Source of the DNA: Flavobacterium psychrophilum
Lineage (GTDB): Bacteria > Bacteroidota > Bacteroidia > Flavobacteriales > Flavobacteriaceae
Assembly: GCA_945907225.1 (NCBI GenBank)
Contig: CAMDSN010000048.1
Location: 1 to 9,805, forward strand
Direction of reading: 5' to 3'
DNA: 9,805 nucleotides
Numbering within the stretch: position 1 is the stretch's first letter; each line of letters begins with the position of its first letter. The notes under the pieces were generated by a model, which was not told the origin of the DNA, did no database searches, and saw nothing but the letters and a program-made list of their open reading frames with translations. Shown here in pieces: positions 1-7,094 of this stretch. Position numbers and translations under genes: made by a program.

Positions 1-192
1 GTAACAACATCAAGTGAGGATAAAGTAGGAATTGTGGTTTATGACATGACAGGAAGATTGATCGAGAGAAGAGATGTTAGACCAAGTGATATGGTAGAGC
101 AACAAATTGGAGATCGTTATCCAAGTGGCGTTTATAACGTTGTTATTACACAAGGACAAGAAGTTAAAACACTTCGAGTAATTAAGAGATAG
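1..192 (+). CDS. C-terminal end of a type IX secretion system cargo protein (partial)
   Basis: An open frame runs from the first base of the window to a TAG at 190-192, giving the last 63 residues of a protein whose start lies outside. The segment reads as a type A T9SS C-terminal sorting domain: a beta-rich stretch with VGIVVYDMTGRLIERRDV, then the turn YPSGVYNVVIT, then a basic tail ending TLRVIKR. In Bacteroidota such domains (Por secretion tail family) direct a protein already exported by Sec through the outer membrane, and are usually removed and replaced by a surface anchor or lost on release. The function of the mature part cannot be told from this fragment. A strong hairpin terminator follows 21 bases after the stop, so this is the last gene of its transcript. 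The sorting-domain call is quite certain; the cargo identity is unknown. Confidence 0.87.
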   Translation, partial: VTTSSEDKVGIVVYDMTGRLIERRDVRPSDMVEQQIGDRYPSGVYNVVITQGQEVKTLRVIKR

Positions 193-213
193 TAACTTTT
201 TAAAATAATGTCT

Positions 214-248
214 AAATGCCTCGCAATAATTTGCGAGGCATTTTTTTT
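214..248 (+). terminator. Rho-independent terminator after the T9SS cargo gene
   Basis: TGCCTCGCAA (217-226) and TTGCGAGGCA (231-240) are perfect complements around a 4-base TAAT loop. The preceding AAA (214-216) can pair with the first T residues after the stem, extending it to 13 bp. Eight T residues (241-248) follow on the + strand, the classic intrinsic terminator layout. It lies about 150 bases beyond the stop of the convergent AAA+ gene. It could also stop that transcript, but the opposite strand has only a short U run after the stem. Confidence 0.93.
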
Positions 249-389
249 AAGCATTTTCTAATTATCCGAAAGGCAAATAAATTGTAAATTATAAGTTATG
301 AGTTTGTGGAAAATAAATTGCTTCATTCTACTTTCGACATTTTTTTAGTCTATTCTCTATTAATCTCTTCTGTCTTCAGGGTTAACGTA

Positions 390-1853
390 TTATAATTTAT
401 TGATATAATTACCATACAAATCTCTAAACTGATAGCCTTCTTCTACCCTATCTTTACTTAGTTTGTCATATTCTACTAAGCCCCAAAGCACAAATTCTTT
501 AAAGAAATGTTTATCTTCTAGAGGTATTTCGGGTTGGTATTTTTGCAGTAAATCTTCTAGGGGTTGTACTTGGTCCAATTGATTTTTATACACATCCTCT
601 GAGTTGTCATCCAATAATTCAAAACCATTTTCAGTAAAAAACCATTCTAGGACTTTTGAATACGGACTAGACTCGGCATCACGCTCTAGTTTCTCTATTT
701 TTGGAAAATAGGCTGGAAAGAAGGTGTGAATAGCATCGCCAATTAAATGTTGTGCTACCACTGCAGCGCCTTCTTGTTCCCCTTCATAAACCAGTTCTAC
801 TTTTCCAGTGATTGCTGGAATAATCCCCATAAAATCAGACAGTCTTATCGTTGTTTTATCAACTCCGGCTAGTAATGCGCGTCGTTCAGCTGTGCTAACT
901 AAATTTTCGTAAGCCGTAATGCTCAATCGTGCACTTACACCACTTTTATTATCAATATATTCGCTCTCACGGGCCTCAAACGAAATTTGTTCTAATAAGT
1001 CTTTGGCCAAACTTGGCACATAAACACAATCCGATTGGTGATGGTCTAAACGGGATTCTTGCTGGGTAATTAGCCGAGCAACCTTTACGTTTTCGGGATA
1101 ATGCGTTAAAATTTGAGATCCGATTCTATCTTTCAAAGGCGTTACAATACTGCCTCTATTGGTGTAGTCTTCAGGATTAGCCGTAAATACAAACTGCATA
1201 TCCAATGGCATTCTTAGTTTAAAACCGCGAATTTGAATATCGCCTTCTTGTAAAATATTAAAAAGCGCCACTTGAATTCTAGCCTGTAAATCGGGCAACT
1301 CGTTAATCACGAAGATACAACGATTGGCTCGTGGAATCATTCCAAAATGAATAACTCGATCATCGGCATAGGAGAGTTTTAAATTGGCAGCTTTTATAGG
1401 ATCGACGTCTCCAATCAAATCGGCAACAGTTACATCTGGAGTGGCTAATTTTTCTGAAAACCGTTCGCTTCTATGAATCCAACTAATCGGTGTGGCTGCC
1501 CCTTTCTCTGCAATAACATCTTTGGCAAAACGAGAAATGGGATTGAACGGATCGTCATTAATTTCAGAACCAGCAACAATGGGCATATATTCGTCTAGTA
1601 ATTCAATCATTTTTCGCGCTAATCTTGTTTTAGCTTGACCACGAAGTCCGAGTAAATTAATGTTGTGTCGGGACAAAATAGCTCTCTCCAGTTCCGGAAT
1701 TACAGTATTCTCAAACCCGTGAACACCTTCAAAAACGGGCTTCCCTGATTTTATCTTTTCACGTAAATTAGCACGCAGTTCGTCTTTTATACTTCTAGAT
1801 TGGTATCCAGATTGTTGTAACTCCCCTAGCGTTTTTATTGTTTCAATTTTCAT
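390..1853 (-). CDS. MoxR/ChlI-like AAA+ ATPase paired with a VWA protein
   Basis: A 487-residue cytoplasmic AAA+ protein of the magnesium-chelatase subunit I/MoxR superfamily, a type often auto-annotated as 'sigma-54-interacting regulator' or 'magnesium chelatase'. Visible motifs: Walker A GLRGQAKT (residues 69-76, lysine 75); Walker B-like CIFVINE (179-185), with Asn where Asp is usual, followed by LPDLQARIQVALFNILQEGD; sensor 1 FTANPED around Asn226; a PLKDRIG arginine-finger region near Arg243; and sensor 2 GVSARLS at Arg309. The C-terminal 130 residues are acidic and helical and match no domain I recognise. The gene starts 44 bp after the VWA gene on the same strand, so the two are probably cotranscribed. 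By analogy with MoxR/VWA and ChlI/ChlD pairs, it may use ATP to remodel or insert metal into a client bound by the VWA partner. No chelatase large subunit (BchH/CobN type) or sigma-54 activator domain is visible, so both automatic names are doubtful. The ATPase call is firm; the client is unknown. Confidence 0.88.
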   Translation of the reverse strand: MKIETIKTLGELQQSGYQSRSIKDELRANLREKIKSGKPVFEGVHGFENTVIPELERAILSRHNINLLGLRGQAKTRLARKMIELLDEYMPIVAGSEINDDPFNPISRFAKDVIAEKGAATPISWIHRSERFSEKLATPDVTVADLIGDVDPIKAANLKLSYADDRVIHFGMIPRANRCIFVINELPDLQARIQVALFNILQEGDIQIRGFKLRMPLDMQFVFTANPEDYTNRGSIVTPLKDRIGSQILTHYPENVKVARLITQQESRLDHHQSDCVYVPSLAKDLLEQISFEARESEYIDNKSGVSARLSITAYENLVSTAERRALLAGVDKTTIRLSDFMGIIPAITGKVELVYEGEQEGAAVVAQHLIGDAIHTFFPAYFPKIEKLERDAESSPYSKVLEWFFTENGFELLDDNSEDVYKNQLDQVQPLEDLLQKYQPEIPLEDKHFFKEFVLWGLVEYDKLSKDRVEEGYQFRDLYGNYINKL

Positions 1854-1860
1854 ATTGTAT

Positions 1861-1902
1861 TTCGTCTTTTGTGTTTTATTTTTCGTCTTTTTTCTTCTTA
1901 CT
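1861..1902 (-). repeat. Short direct duplication in the AAA+/VWA intergenic gap
   Basis: TTCGTCTTTT occurs at 1861-1870 and again at 1882-1891, a 21-base period. The second unit runs over the stop codon of the VWA gene. On the coding (-) strand this gives two AAAAGACGAA copies just before the AAA+ start codon. It may be a chance or slippage duplication in a purine-rich leader. No canonical Shine-Dalgarno is present, as is usual for this phylum. Confidence 0.45.
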
Positions 1903-3016
1903 TTATTTTCTTTTTCCTATTCGCTTCATAATCCTCAAAAATCATTTCACCCAACCCTTTTAATCCAGTATAAAATGCTTTCCCTTGATTGGCTTCGGTA
2001 AATTTGTTTACAAATTGTTGCAAATAGGGATCATTCGCGATCATAAAAGTAGTAATGGGAATGTGTAACTTTCGTGCTTGAGCTGCCTGATTATAACATT
2101 GTTCAACAATATAATCATCCAAACCATTGGAATTCATATAGTAGGTACCGTCTTTTTCTTTAACGCAACTGGGTTTTCCGTCGGTTATCATAAAAATTTG
2201 CTTATTGGTATTGCGTTTTCTCCTCAACATATCCATGGCTAGTTGTAAACCTGCAACCGTATTGGTATGATAGGGTCCCACTTTTAAATAAGGTAAATCT
2301 TTAATAGCTATAGGCCAAGCGTCGTTTCCAAAAACCAAAATATCAATTGTGTCTTTTGGATAACGCGTTGTAATTAGTTGTGCCAACGCCATAGCAACTT
2401 TTTTTGCAGGAGTAATACGATCTTCGCCATATAAAATCATACTGTGGCTAATGTCAATCATCAAAACGGTGCTCATTTGAGCTTTGAATTTTGATTCTTC
2501 AACTACCAAATCACTTTCGGTTAATACAAATTGAGAAACACCATTATTAATTTGTGCGTTTCTAATGCTTTCAGTCAAAGAAATACTTTCCAACCCGTCA
2601 CCAAATTGATAGGATCTAAACTCTCCTGTTTGCTCATCTCCGCTTCCCGAATATTTGGTTTTATGGTTTCCGTTTCCAGCCCGCTTTAAATTTCCAAAAA
2701 TTTGATCTAAGGCTTGTTGCCGAATAGCCCTTTCTGTCTTTGATGTGATTTCGGTTCCTGATGTTCCGTCTTCTTTCAGTTCATCACGGATGTATCCTTT
2801 TTTCTTTAAATCATCAATAAAATCATCAACAGTATAGGTATCGTCGGTAAGTTTGTATTCAACATCTAATTGGCGTAACCAATCCATTGCTTCGTCAAAA
2901 TCGCCCGAAGTGTGTGTGATCAATTCCTTGAAAATTTCAAAAAGCTTGTCAAAAGGGGACTGAAAAGGAGCCTCGTAGTTTTTGAAAAGAAATCCTTTTT
3001 TACTGTTTTTTTTCAT
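1898..3016 (-). CDS. VWA-domain protein, partner of the AAA+ ATPase
   Basis: A 372-residue protein with no signal peptide or membrane segment, so probably cytoplasmic. Residues 1-170 are helical, charged and of unknown function, with a Gly/Asn/Lys-rich linker near 112-126. Residues about 181-350 form a von Willebrand factor A domain with a complete-looking metal-ion-dependent adhesion site: DISHS (Asp188, Ser190, Ser192), a threonine in HTNT (near 251-253) and ITDG (Asp279). Such a site binds Mg2+ or Mn2+ and contacts an acidic residue of a partner. The C-terminus is very basic (RKKKIK). It is the first gene of the pair, with the AAA+ ATPase 44 bp downstream. The ATPase/VWA order and pairing resemble ChlI/ChlD and MoxR/VWA modules, in which the VWA protein recruits the substrate. 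The gene faces away from the pentapeptide-repeat gene across 106 bp. The domain call is firm; the biological role is unknown. Confidence 0.88.
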   Translation of the reverse strand: MKKNSKKGFLFKNYEAPFQSPFDKLFEIFKELITHTSGDFDEAMDWLRQLDVEYKLTDDTYTVDDFIDDLKKKGYIRDELKEDGTSGTEITSKTERAIRQQALDQIFGNLKRAGNGNHKTKYSGSGDEQTGEFRSYQFGDGLESISLTESIRNAQINNGVSQFVLTESDLVVEESKFKAQMSTVLMIDISHSMILYGEDRITPAKKVAMALAQLITTRYPKDTIDILVFGNDAWPIAIKDLPYLKVGPYHTNTVAGLQLAMDMLRRKRNTNKQIFMITDGKPSCVKEKDGTYYMNSNGLDDYIVEQCYNQAAQARKLHIPITTFMIANDPYLQQFVNKFTEANQGKAFYTGLKGLGEMIFEDYEANRKKKIK

Positions 3017-3095
3017 AGTTTTTAAAAGTACAGTTTTAAATGTAGCTAGCCGGCAAACGAATATTAATTTTTAGTTAAAGTAAATTGTAAAAGTG

Positions 3096-3103
3096 TAGTT
3101 TTG
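3096..3103 (+). promoter_or_regulatory. Probable -7 element for the pentapeptide-repeat gene
   Basis: TAGTTTTG matches the Bacteroidota -7 consensus TAnnTTTG exactly and ends 19 bases before the ATG at 3123, implying a very short leader. A clear -33 TTTG is not present at the expected distance; TTAG at 3071-3074, 21 bases upstream, is the nearest candidate. The leader between the element and the start is almost purely A and T, typical of flavobacterial translation starts that do not use Shine-Dalgarno pairing. Confidence 0.55.
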
Positions 3104-3122
3104 CGAAATTAAAAAATTTAAT

Positions 3123-3695
3123 ATGTCATCTGATTATATCCTTGATCAAGAATTTAGAGATAACCACTTTGAAGAAATTGATATCAAACACAAAGAATAT
3201 GAAAATTGTAGTTTTTATGACTGCGATTTTACCAAATGCACTTTTCAAAGTGTCTATTTTATAGATTGTAATTTTTTTGATTGCAATTTTAACGATACTA
3301 AAATAAATTATGTTTCCCTGAGAGGCGTTCAGTTCACTAAATGCAATTTTACAAATGTGAACTTTGCTATGACGGATCAAGTTATTTATGAGTTTAATTT
3401 CAAAGATTGTTTGTTGGATTATGCTAAATTTTATGCTTTGAAATTAAAGAAAATGCAGTTTATCAATTGCAGTATGATTGCTGTTGATTTTATGTCGAGT
3501 GATTTGACTGAAGCCGTTTTTGATAATTGTAATTTGAGGCGAGCTGTTTTTATGAATACAATAGCACTCAAAACTGATTTTTACACGAGTTACGATTATA
3601 GTATTGATCCCGAAAAAAATAAACTGAAAAAAGCTGTTTTTTCAAGTGAGGGACTGAAAGGACTTTTAGAAAAATATGATTTGGTTATAAAGTAA
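3123..3695 (+). CDS. Pentapeptide-repeat protein, Qnr/McbG-like
   Basis: A 190-residue protein built of pentapeptide repeats (A(N/D)LXX type, here Phe-centred). A Phe, Ile, Leu or Tyr recurs every five residues at 11, 16, 21 and on to 81, often as CxF or NF pairs such as CDFTKCTF. The register then slips by two residues around 82-93 and continues at 93, 98, 103 and on to 143. This predicts a right-handed quadrilateral beta-helix of two blocks. The end (DPEKNKLKKAVF then GLLEKYDLVI, from about residue 162) resembles the C-terminal cap seen in Qnr and related proteins. Known relatives such as Qnr, MfpA and McbG mimic DNA and act on DNA gyrase, giving quinolone or microcin protection, but many family members have no known role. 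There is no signal peptide. The gene is divergent from the VWA gene and convergent with miaE, with only 24 bp between the stops. The fold is near certain; gyrase protection is only a possibility. Confidence 0.9.
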   Translation: MSSDYILDQEFRDNHFEEIDIKHKEYENCSFYDCDFTKCTFQSVYFIDCNFFDCNFNDTKINYVSLRGVQFTKCNFTNVNFAMTDQVIYEFNFKDCLLDYAKFYALKLKKMQFINCSMIAVDFMSSDLTEAVFDNCNLRRAVFMNTIALKTDFYTSYDYSIDPEKNKLKKAVFSSEGLKGLLEKYDLVIK

Positions 3696-3719
3696 TATAA
3701 ATCAGAAAATCAAGATATT

Positions 3720-4313
3720 TTAACCGTGAATGGTTTGTTTCGTTCCATATTTTTTAATGACTTCTGCTTCAAAAGCCAACCATTCGCGCCAACGTTTTTC
3801 AACATCTATACCCACACCATATTTACGTGCATACGTGATAAAAGTAGTGTAATGTCCTGCTTCACTCTCCATCAATTCTCTATAAAATTTAGACAATTCG
3901 ACATCTTGAATATTTTCAGAAAGCACTTTAAAACGCTCGCAACTTCTAGCTTCAATCATAGCTGAAAAAAGTAATCTTTCCACTAATCCAGAAACTCTAC
4001 TCCCGTTATTGCTTCGTTTCATATACTGAACTAATTCATTTACATAGTCATCTTTTCGTTCTCTTCCCAACTTTAAACCTCGCTTTTTAATTAGATTGTG
4101 CACTTGTTCAAAATGTTCAATTTCTTCTTTGGCAAGTGCAAGTAAATCAGAGACTAAATCTTCATGTTCAGAATTTTGAGTTATGATTGTTATGGCATTT
4201 GTAGCCGCTTTTTGTTCACACCAAGCGTGATCGGTGAGAATTTCTTCAATATTTTTCTCTACGATATTTACCCATCTTGGATCTGTTGGTAATTCTAATC
4301 GGAGTACTCCCAT
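3720..4313 (-). CDS. miaE: tRNA-(ms2io6A)-hydroxylase MiaE
   Basis: A 197-residue ferritin-like diiron monooxygenase. MiaE uses O2 to hydroxylate the isopentenyl group of ms2i6A at position 37 of tRNAs reading U-starting codons, after MiaA and MiaB have acted. Candidate iron ligands fall in four helices: Glu33 in HAWCEQKAA, Glu64 and His67 in EEIEHFE, Glu121 in IEARSCERF, and Glu151 and His154 in ESEAGHY. This is the expected pair of ExxH motifs plus two single glutamates. The length is normal for the family and the N-terminal LPTDPRW fits as well. It is the second gene after glyA on the same strand, across a 112-bp gap filled with inverted short repeats, so cotranscription is possible but unproven. 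No good TAnnTTTG element is seen just upstream. Its dependence on oxygen fits an aerobic organism. Confidence 0.93.
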   Translation of the reverse strand: MGVLRLELPTDPRWVNIVEKNIEEILTDHAWCEQKAATNAITIITQNSEHEDLVSDLLALAKEEIEHFEQVHNLIKKRGLKLGRERKDDYVNELVQYMKRSNNGSRVSGLVERLLFSAMIEARSCERFKVLSENIQDVELSKFYRELMESEAGHYTTFITYARKYGVGIDVEKRWREWLAFEAEVIKKYGTKQTIHG

Positions 4314-4320
4314 ATATTTA

Positions 4321-4420
4321 GTCTTAAAGTTTGAAAGTCAAAAGTCAAAAAGCCGAAAACCCCAAAAAAATTATTACATCTTGAAGACTTTCGACTTTAT
4401 GAGATTAAAACTTTTGACTT
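4321..4420. repeat. Inverted clusters of short GTC/A-rich repeats between glyA and miaE
   Basis: On the + strand, 4321-4355 reads as a degenerate tandem of 7-8 base units: GTCTTAAA, GTTTGAAA, GTCAAAA, GTCAAAAA, GCCGAAAA. The opposite orientation appears at 4386-4398 (GACTTTCGACTTT) and 4411-4419 (CTTTTGACT). The 13-base block 4334-4346 pairs with 4386-4398 at 12 of 13 positions, leaving a 39-base loop, so the RNA could form a long AU-rich hairpin between the glyA stop and the miaE start. It may be a dispersed intergenic repeat, a weak terminator/attenuator, or an mRNA processing site. Confidence 0.6.
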
Positions 4421-4425
4421 ATTAT

Positions 4426-5700
4426 TTAGTAAACAAAAATGGCTCTTTCGCTCATCATATCATTCACTTCATCTGCTATTGCTTCAAGCATTTCATCATT
4501 TTCGGTATTAGAAAGCACTCGGTCTATTAAATCAACAATGACTTCCATATCACTTTCAACCAAACCACGAGTGGTTATAGCTGGTGTACCGATACGAATT
4601 CCGGAAGTAACAAATGGGGATTTATCGTCAAATGGCACCATATTTTTATTAACTGTTATTTCTGCTTTGCCCAAGGCAATTTCAGCATCTTTTCCAGAAA
4701 TACCTTTGTTGCGTAAATCAATTAGCATCATGTGATTGTCTGTTCCACCTGATATTAAATTATACCCTCGCGCAACAAAACAAGCAGCCATTGCTTTTGC
4801 GTTTTTTTGTACTTGCATCATGTAGGTAAAAAATGGATCTGACAAACATTCGCCAAAGGCAATAGCTTTAGCAGCAATAATGTGTTCAAGTGGCCCCCCT
4901 TGATTACCAGGAAAGACAGCCATATCTAACATATGTGACATCATTCTAATCTCTCCCTTAGGAGTTGTTAACCCCCACGGATTTTCAAAGTCTTTACCCA
5001 TTAATATAATACCACCTCTTGGTCCACGTAACGTTTTGTGTGTGGTGCTTGTAACAATATGACAATGTGGTACAGGGTCATTCATCAATCCTTTTGCGAT
5101 TAGTCCAGCCGGATGTGAAATATCTGCTAATAATAAAGCCCCTACACTATCTGCAATTTTTCTAAAACGAATAAAATCCATGTCACGAGAATAAGCCGAC
5201 GCACCCGCAATAATCATTTTAGGTTTTTCTCTAGTTGCAATTTCTTGAATGGAATCATAATTAATTAAGCCCGTTTCTTTATCAACACCATAAAAAAATG
5301 GGGTATATAATTTACCCGAAAAGTTCACGGGTGAGCCATGCGTCAAATGACCACCATGAGCCAAATCGAAACCAAGAATTGTATCGCCTGGTTTTAAACA
5401 TGCAGCAAATACTGCTGTATTGGCTTGTGAACCAGAATGTGGCTGAACGTTGGCATAGCTCGCGCCAAAAAGCTCTTTTGCTCTATCAATTGCTATTTGC
5501 TCAATAACATCTACTACTTCACAACCTCCATAATATCTTTTTCCGGGATATCCTTCAGCATATTTATTAGTTAGAATAGAACCTGCTGCTTCCATGACTT
5601 GATCACTAACAAAGTTCTCAGAGGCAATTAATTCAATTCCGTTTATTTGTCTGTCTTGTTCCTCAAGGATAAGGTCAAATATTTGTGTGTCGCGTAGCAT
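4426..5700 (-). CDS. glyA: Serine hydroxymethyltransferase
   Basis: A 424-residue PLP enzyme converting serine and tetrahydrofolate to glycine and 5,10-methylene-tetrahydrofolate, the main entry of one-carbon units. It covers the whole family length. Diagnostic residues: ELIASENF near the N-terminus (Glu28), [14 protein letters not shown] (48-60), [11 protein letters not shown] (112-122), [11 protein letters not shown] (Asp193, His196), the PLP-lysine motif [14 protein letters not shown] with Lys222, PGNQGGP (264-270), and [10 protein letters not shown] with Arg369, which binds the substrate carboxylate. It starts 110 bp from the divergent fahA gene; a TAnnTTTG element lies 26 bases upstream of the ATG. 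gcvT, which shares its glycine and folate substrates, lies beyond fahA. miaE follows downstream on the same strand. Nothing about the protein is abnormal. Confidence 0.99.
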   Translation of the reverse strand: MLRDTQIFDLILEEQDRQINGIELIASENFVSDQVMEAAGSILTNKYAEGYPGKRYYGGCEVVDVIEQIAIDRAKELFGASYANVQPHSGSQANTAVFAACLKPGDTILGFDLAHGGHLTHGSPVNFSGKLYTPFFYGVDKETGLINYDSIQEIATREKPKMIIAGASAYSRDMDFIRFRKIADSVGALLLADISHPAGLIAKGLMNDPVPHCHIVTSTTHKTLRGPRGGIILMGKDFENPWGLTTPKGEIRMMSHMLDMAVFPGNQGGPLEHIIAAKAIAFGECLSDPFFTYMMQVQKNAKAMAACFVARGYNLISGGTDNHMMLIDLRNKGISGKDAEIALGKAEITVNKNMVPFDDKSPFVTSGIRIGTPAITTRGLVESDMEVIVDLIDRVLSNTENDEMLEAIADEVNDMMSERAIFVY

Positions 5701-5726
5701 TTTGTGAAGTTTAAATTAAAAGTCAT

Positions 5727-5734
5727 CAAAATTA
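5727..5734 (-). promoter_or_regulatory. Probable -7 element for glyA
   Basis: Read on the - strand this is TAATTTTG, an exact match to TAnnTTTG. Its last base is 26 bases upstream of the glyA ATG, which would give a leader of roughly 20 bases. A TTTG or TTG element at the expected 19-21 base spacing is not visible, so the promoter may be weaker or need an activator. Confidence 0.55.
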
Positions 5735-5743
5735 CAAAAATGG

Positions 5744-5774
5744 TTTGGTAAATTATTAGGAAATGATATATTTG
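5744..5774 (+). promoter_or_regulatory. Bacteroidota-type promoter for fahA
   Basis: TTTG at 5744-5747 and TATATTTG at 5767-5774 are separated by exactly 19 bases. This fits the -33/-7 arrangement TTTG-N19-TAnnTTTG recognised by the primary sigma factor of Bacteroidota. Transcription should begin around 5780, leaving a leader of about 30 A/T-rich bases before the fahA ATG at 5811. Confidence 0.8.
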
Positions 5775-5810
5775 ATTACTCAAATTTTCAACAATTAATA
5801 CTAATAAAAA

Positions 5811-7094
5811 ATGCCAACGACAACAAACAATCCCAAACGAAAATCATGGTTAAATGTTGATAAAGAAAGTCACTTTCCTATTCAAAATATTCCATTTGGC
5901 GTTTTTTTAACCAAAGATGATGTCATCACAATTGGAACTCGAATTGGTAATTATGCAATTGATTTGGGTGCTTTGCAACAATTAAATTATTTTGTGGGTA
6001 TTGATTTAACCGACGATATGTTTATGCAGGACACCTTAAACGACTTTATATCAGACGGCAAAAAAACTTGGCGTTTGGTAAGAAATAGAATCGGAGATAT
6101 TTTTGACATTGACAATGGGCTTTTAAGAGACAATAGAGAACATCGAGATATAATTATTTTTAAAATGGAGGAGGTTGAAATGCAACTTCCAGTCTTAATT
6201 GGAGATTACACCGACTTCTATTCCAGTAAAGAACATGCAACCAATGTTGGTAAAATGTTTCGAGATCCAGAAAATGCATTGTTGCCAAATTGGCTTCACA
6301 TTCCTGTGGGTTATCACGGTAGAAGTTCTACTATTCTTCCTTCGGGTATTCCTGTTCATCGTCCCATGGGGCAAATACTTCCAAACGGAGAAAATTCTCC
6401 AGTTTTTGGTCCTTCGCGACTAATTGATTTTGAATTAGAAACAGCTTTTATTACAACTGACGCGAATATTCTGGGAGAAAATATCCCAATAAACGAAGCT
6501 GAAGATTATATTTTTGGTATGGTATTATTGAATGATTGGAGTGCGAGAGATATTCAAAAATGGGAGTATGTACCGTTGGGTCCCTTTTTAGCTAAGAACT
6601 TTGCTACTTCCATTTCACCTTGGATTGTTACTATGGATGCACTTGAACCCTTTCGATGTAAAGGACCAAGTCAAGAACCTATGCCTCTTCCCTATTTACA
6701 ACAGAAAGGAAAACACACTTTCGATATTAATTTGGAGGTGTATATTTCACCCGAAAATACTGAGGCTAAACTAGTTAGTAAATCTAATTTTAAATACATG
6801 TACTGGTCAATGTCGCAACAATTAGCGCATCACACTTCCAATGGCTGCCGAATAAACTCAGGTGACATGATGGGTTCAGGTACGATATCAGGTCCTAAAC
6901 CAGAGAATTTTGGATCTATGCTTGAACTAACATGGGGCGGAAAAAACCCTATAAAAATGAATGATGGCTCCGAACGAAAATTTATTAATGACAATGATAC
7001 TGTTACTATGGTTGGGTATTGTGAAAATAGTTCTGTGCGTATTGGTTTTGGGGAAGTTTCAAGTAAACTTTTACCCCCTTTTGTTAGAAAATAA
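5811..7094 (+). CDS. fahA: Fumarylacetoacetase
   Basis: A 427-residue enzyme hydrolysing 4-fumarylacetoacetate to fumarate and acetoacetate, the last step of phenylalanine/tyrosine (homogentisate) breakdown. The N-terminal SH3-like domain spans about 1-125 and the catalytic beta-roll the remainder. Compared with the residue numbers I recall for mouse FAH, the active site is intact at an offset of nine: metal ligands Asp135 (DYTDFYSS), Glu208 and Glu210 (DFELET) and Asp242 (NDWSARD), catalytic His142 (EHATNVG), and substrate contacts Tyr137, Arg151, Tyr168, Arg246, Gln249, Lys262 and Thr266. The late glutamate lies in LELTWGG (Glu372). The start follows a good promoter and A-rich leader. Other genes of the pathway (hpd, hmgA) are not in this window. 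gcvT follows 92 bp downstream on the same strand and glyA is divergent upstream. Confidence 0.98.
   Translation: MPTTTNNPKRKSWLNVDKESHFPIQNIPFGVFLTKDDVITIGTRIGNYAIDLGALQQLNYFVGIDLTDDMFMQDTLNDFISDGKKTWRLVRNRIGDIFDIDNGLLRDNREHRDIIIFKMEEVEMQLPVLIGDYTDFYSSKEHATNVGKMFRDPENALLPNWLHIPVGYHGRSSTILPSGIPVHRPMGQILPNGENSPVFGPSRLIDFELETAFITTDANILGENIPINEAEDYIFGMVLLNDWSARDIQKWEYVPLGPFLAKNFATSISPWIVTMDALEPFRCKGPSQEPMPLPYLQQKGKHTFDINLEVYISPENTEAKLVSKSNFKYMYWSMSQQLAHHTSNGCRINSGDMMGSGTISGPKPENFGSMLELTWGGKNPIKMNDGSERKFINDNDTVTMVGYCENSSVRIGFGEVSSKLLPPFVRK

Noticed and set aside
390..1853. Sigma-54-dependent transcription activator
   Set aside because: The GAFTGA loop and a DNA-binding helix-turn-helix are absent; the motifs fit the MoxR/ChlI clade.
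3044..3053. GCTAGCCGGC, overlapping palindromes in the VWA/pentapeptide gap
   Set aside because: Two 6-base palindromes in a row are easily due to chance, with no second site or spacing to suggest an operator.
3054..3061. Possible -7 element for the VWA gene (TTCGTTTG on the - strand)
   Set aside because: It matches TAnnTTTG at all but one fixed position, has no TTTG at the right distance upstream, and its position is not compelling.
3126..3380. 84-codon open frame on the - strand inside the pentapeptide-repeat gene
   Set aside because: It is a shadow of the repetitive + strand gene; the low-complexity Ile/Lys-rich translation matches no family.
3706..3721. Hairpin between the convergent pentapeptide and miaE genes
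   Set aside because: Only five A-T pairs around a 6-base loop; too weak to call a terminator.
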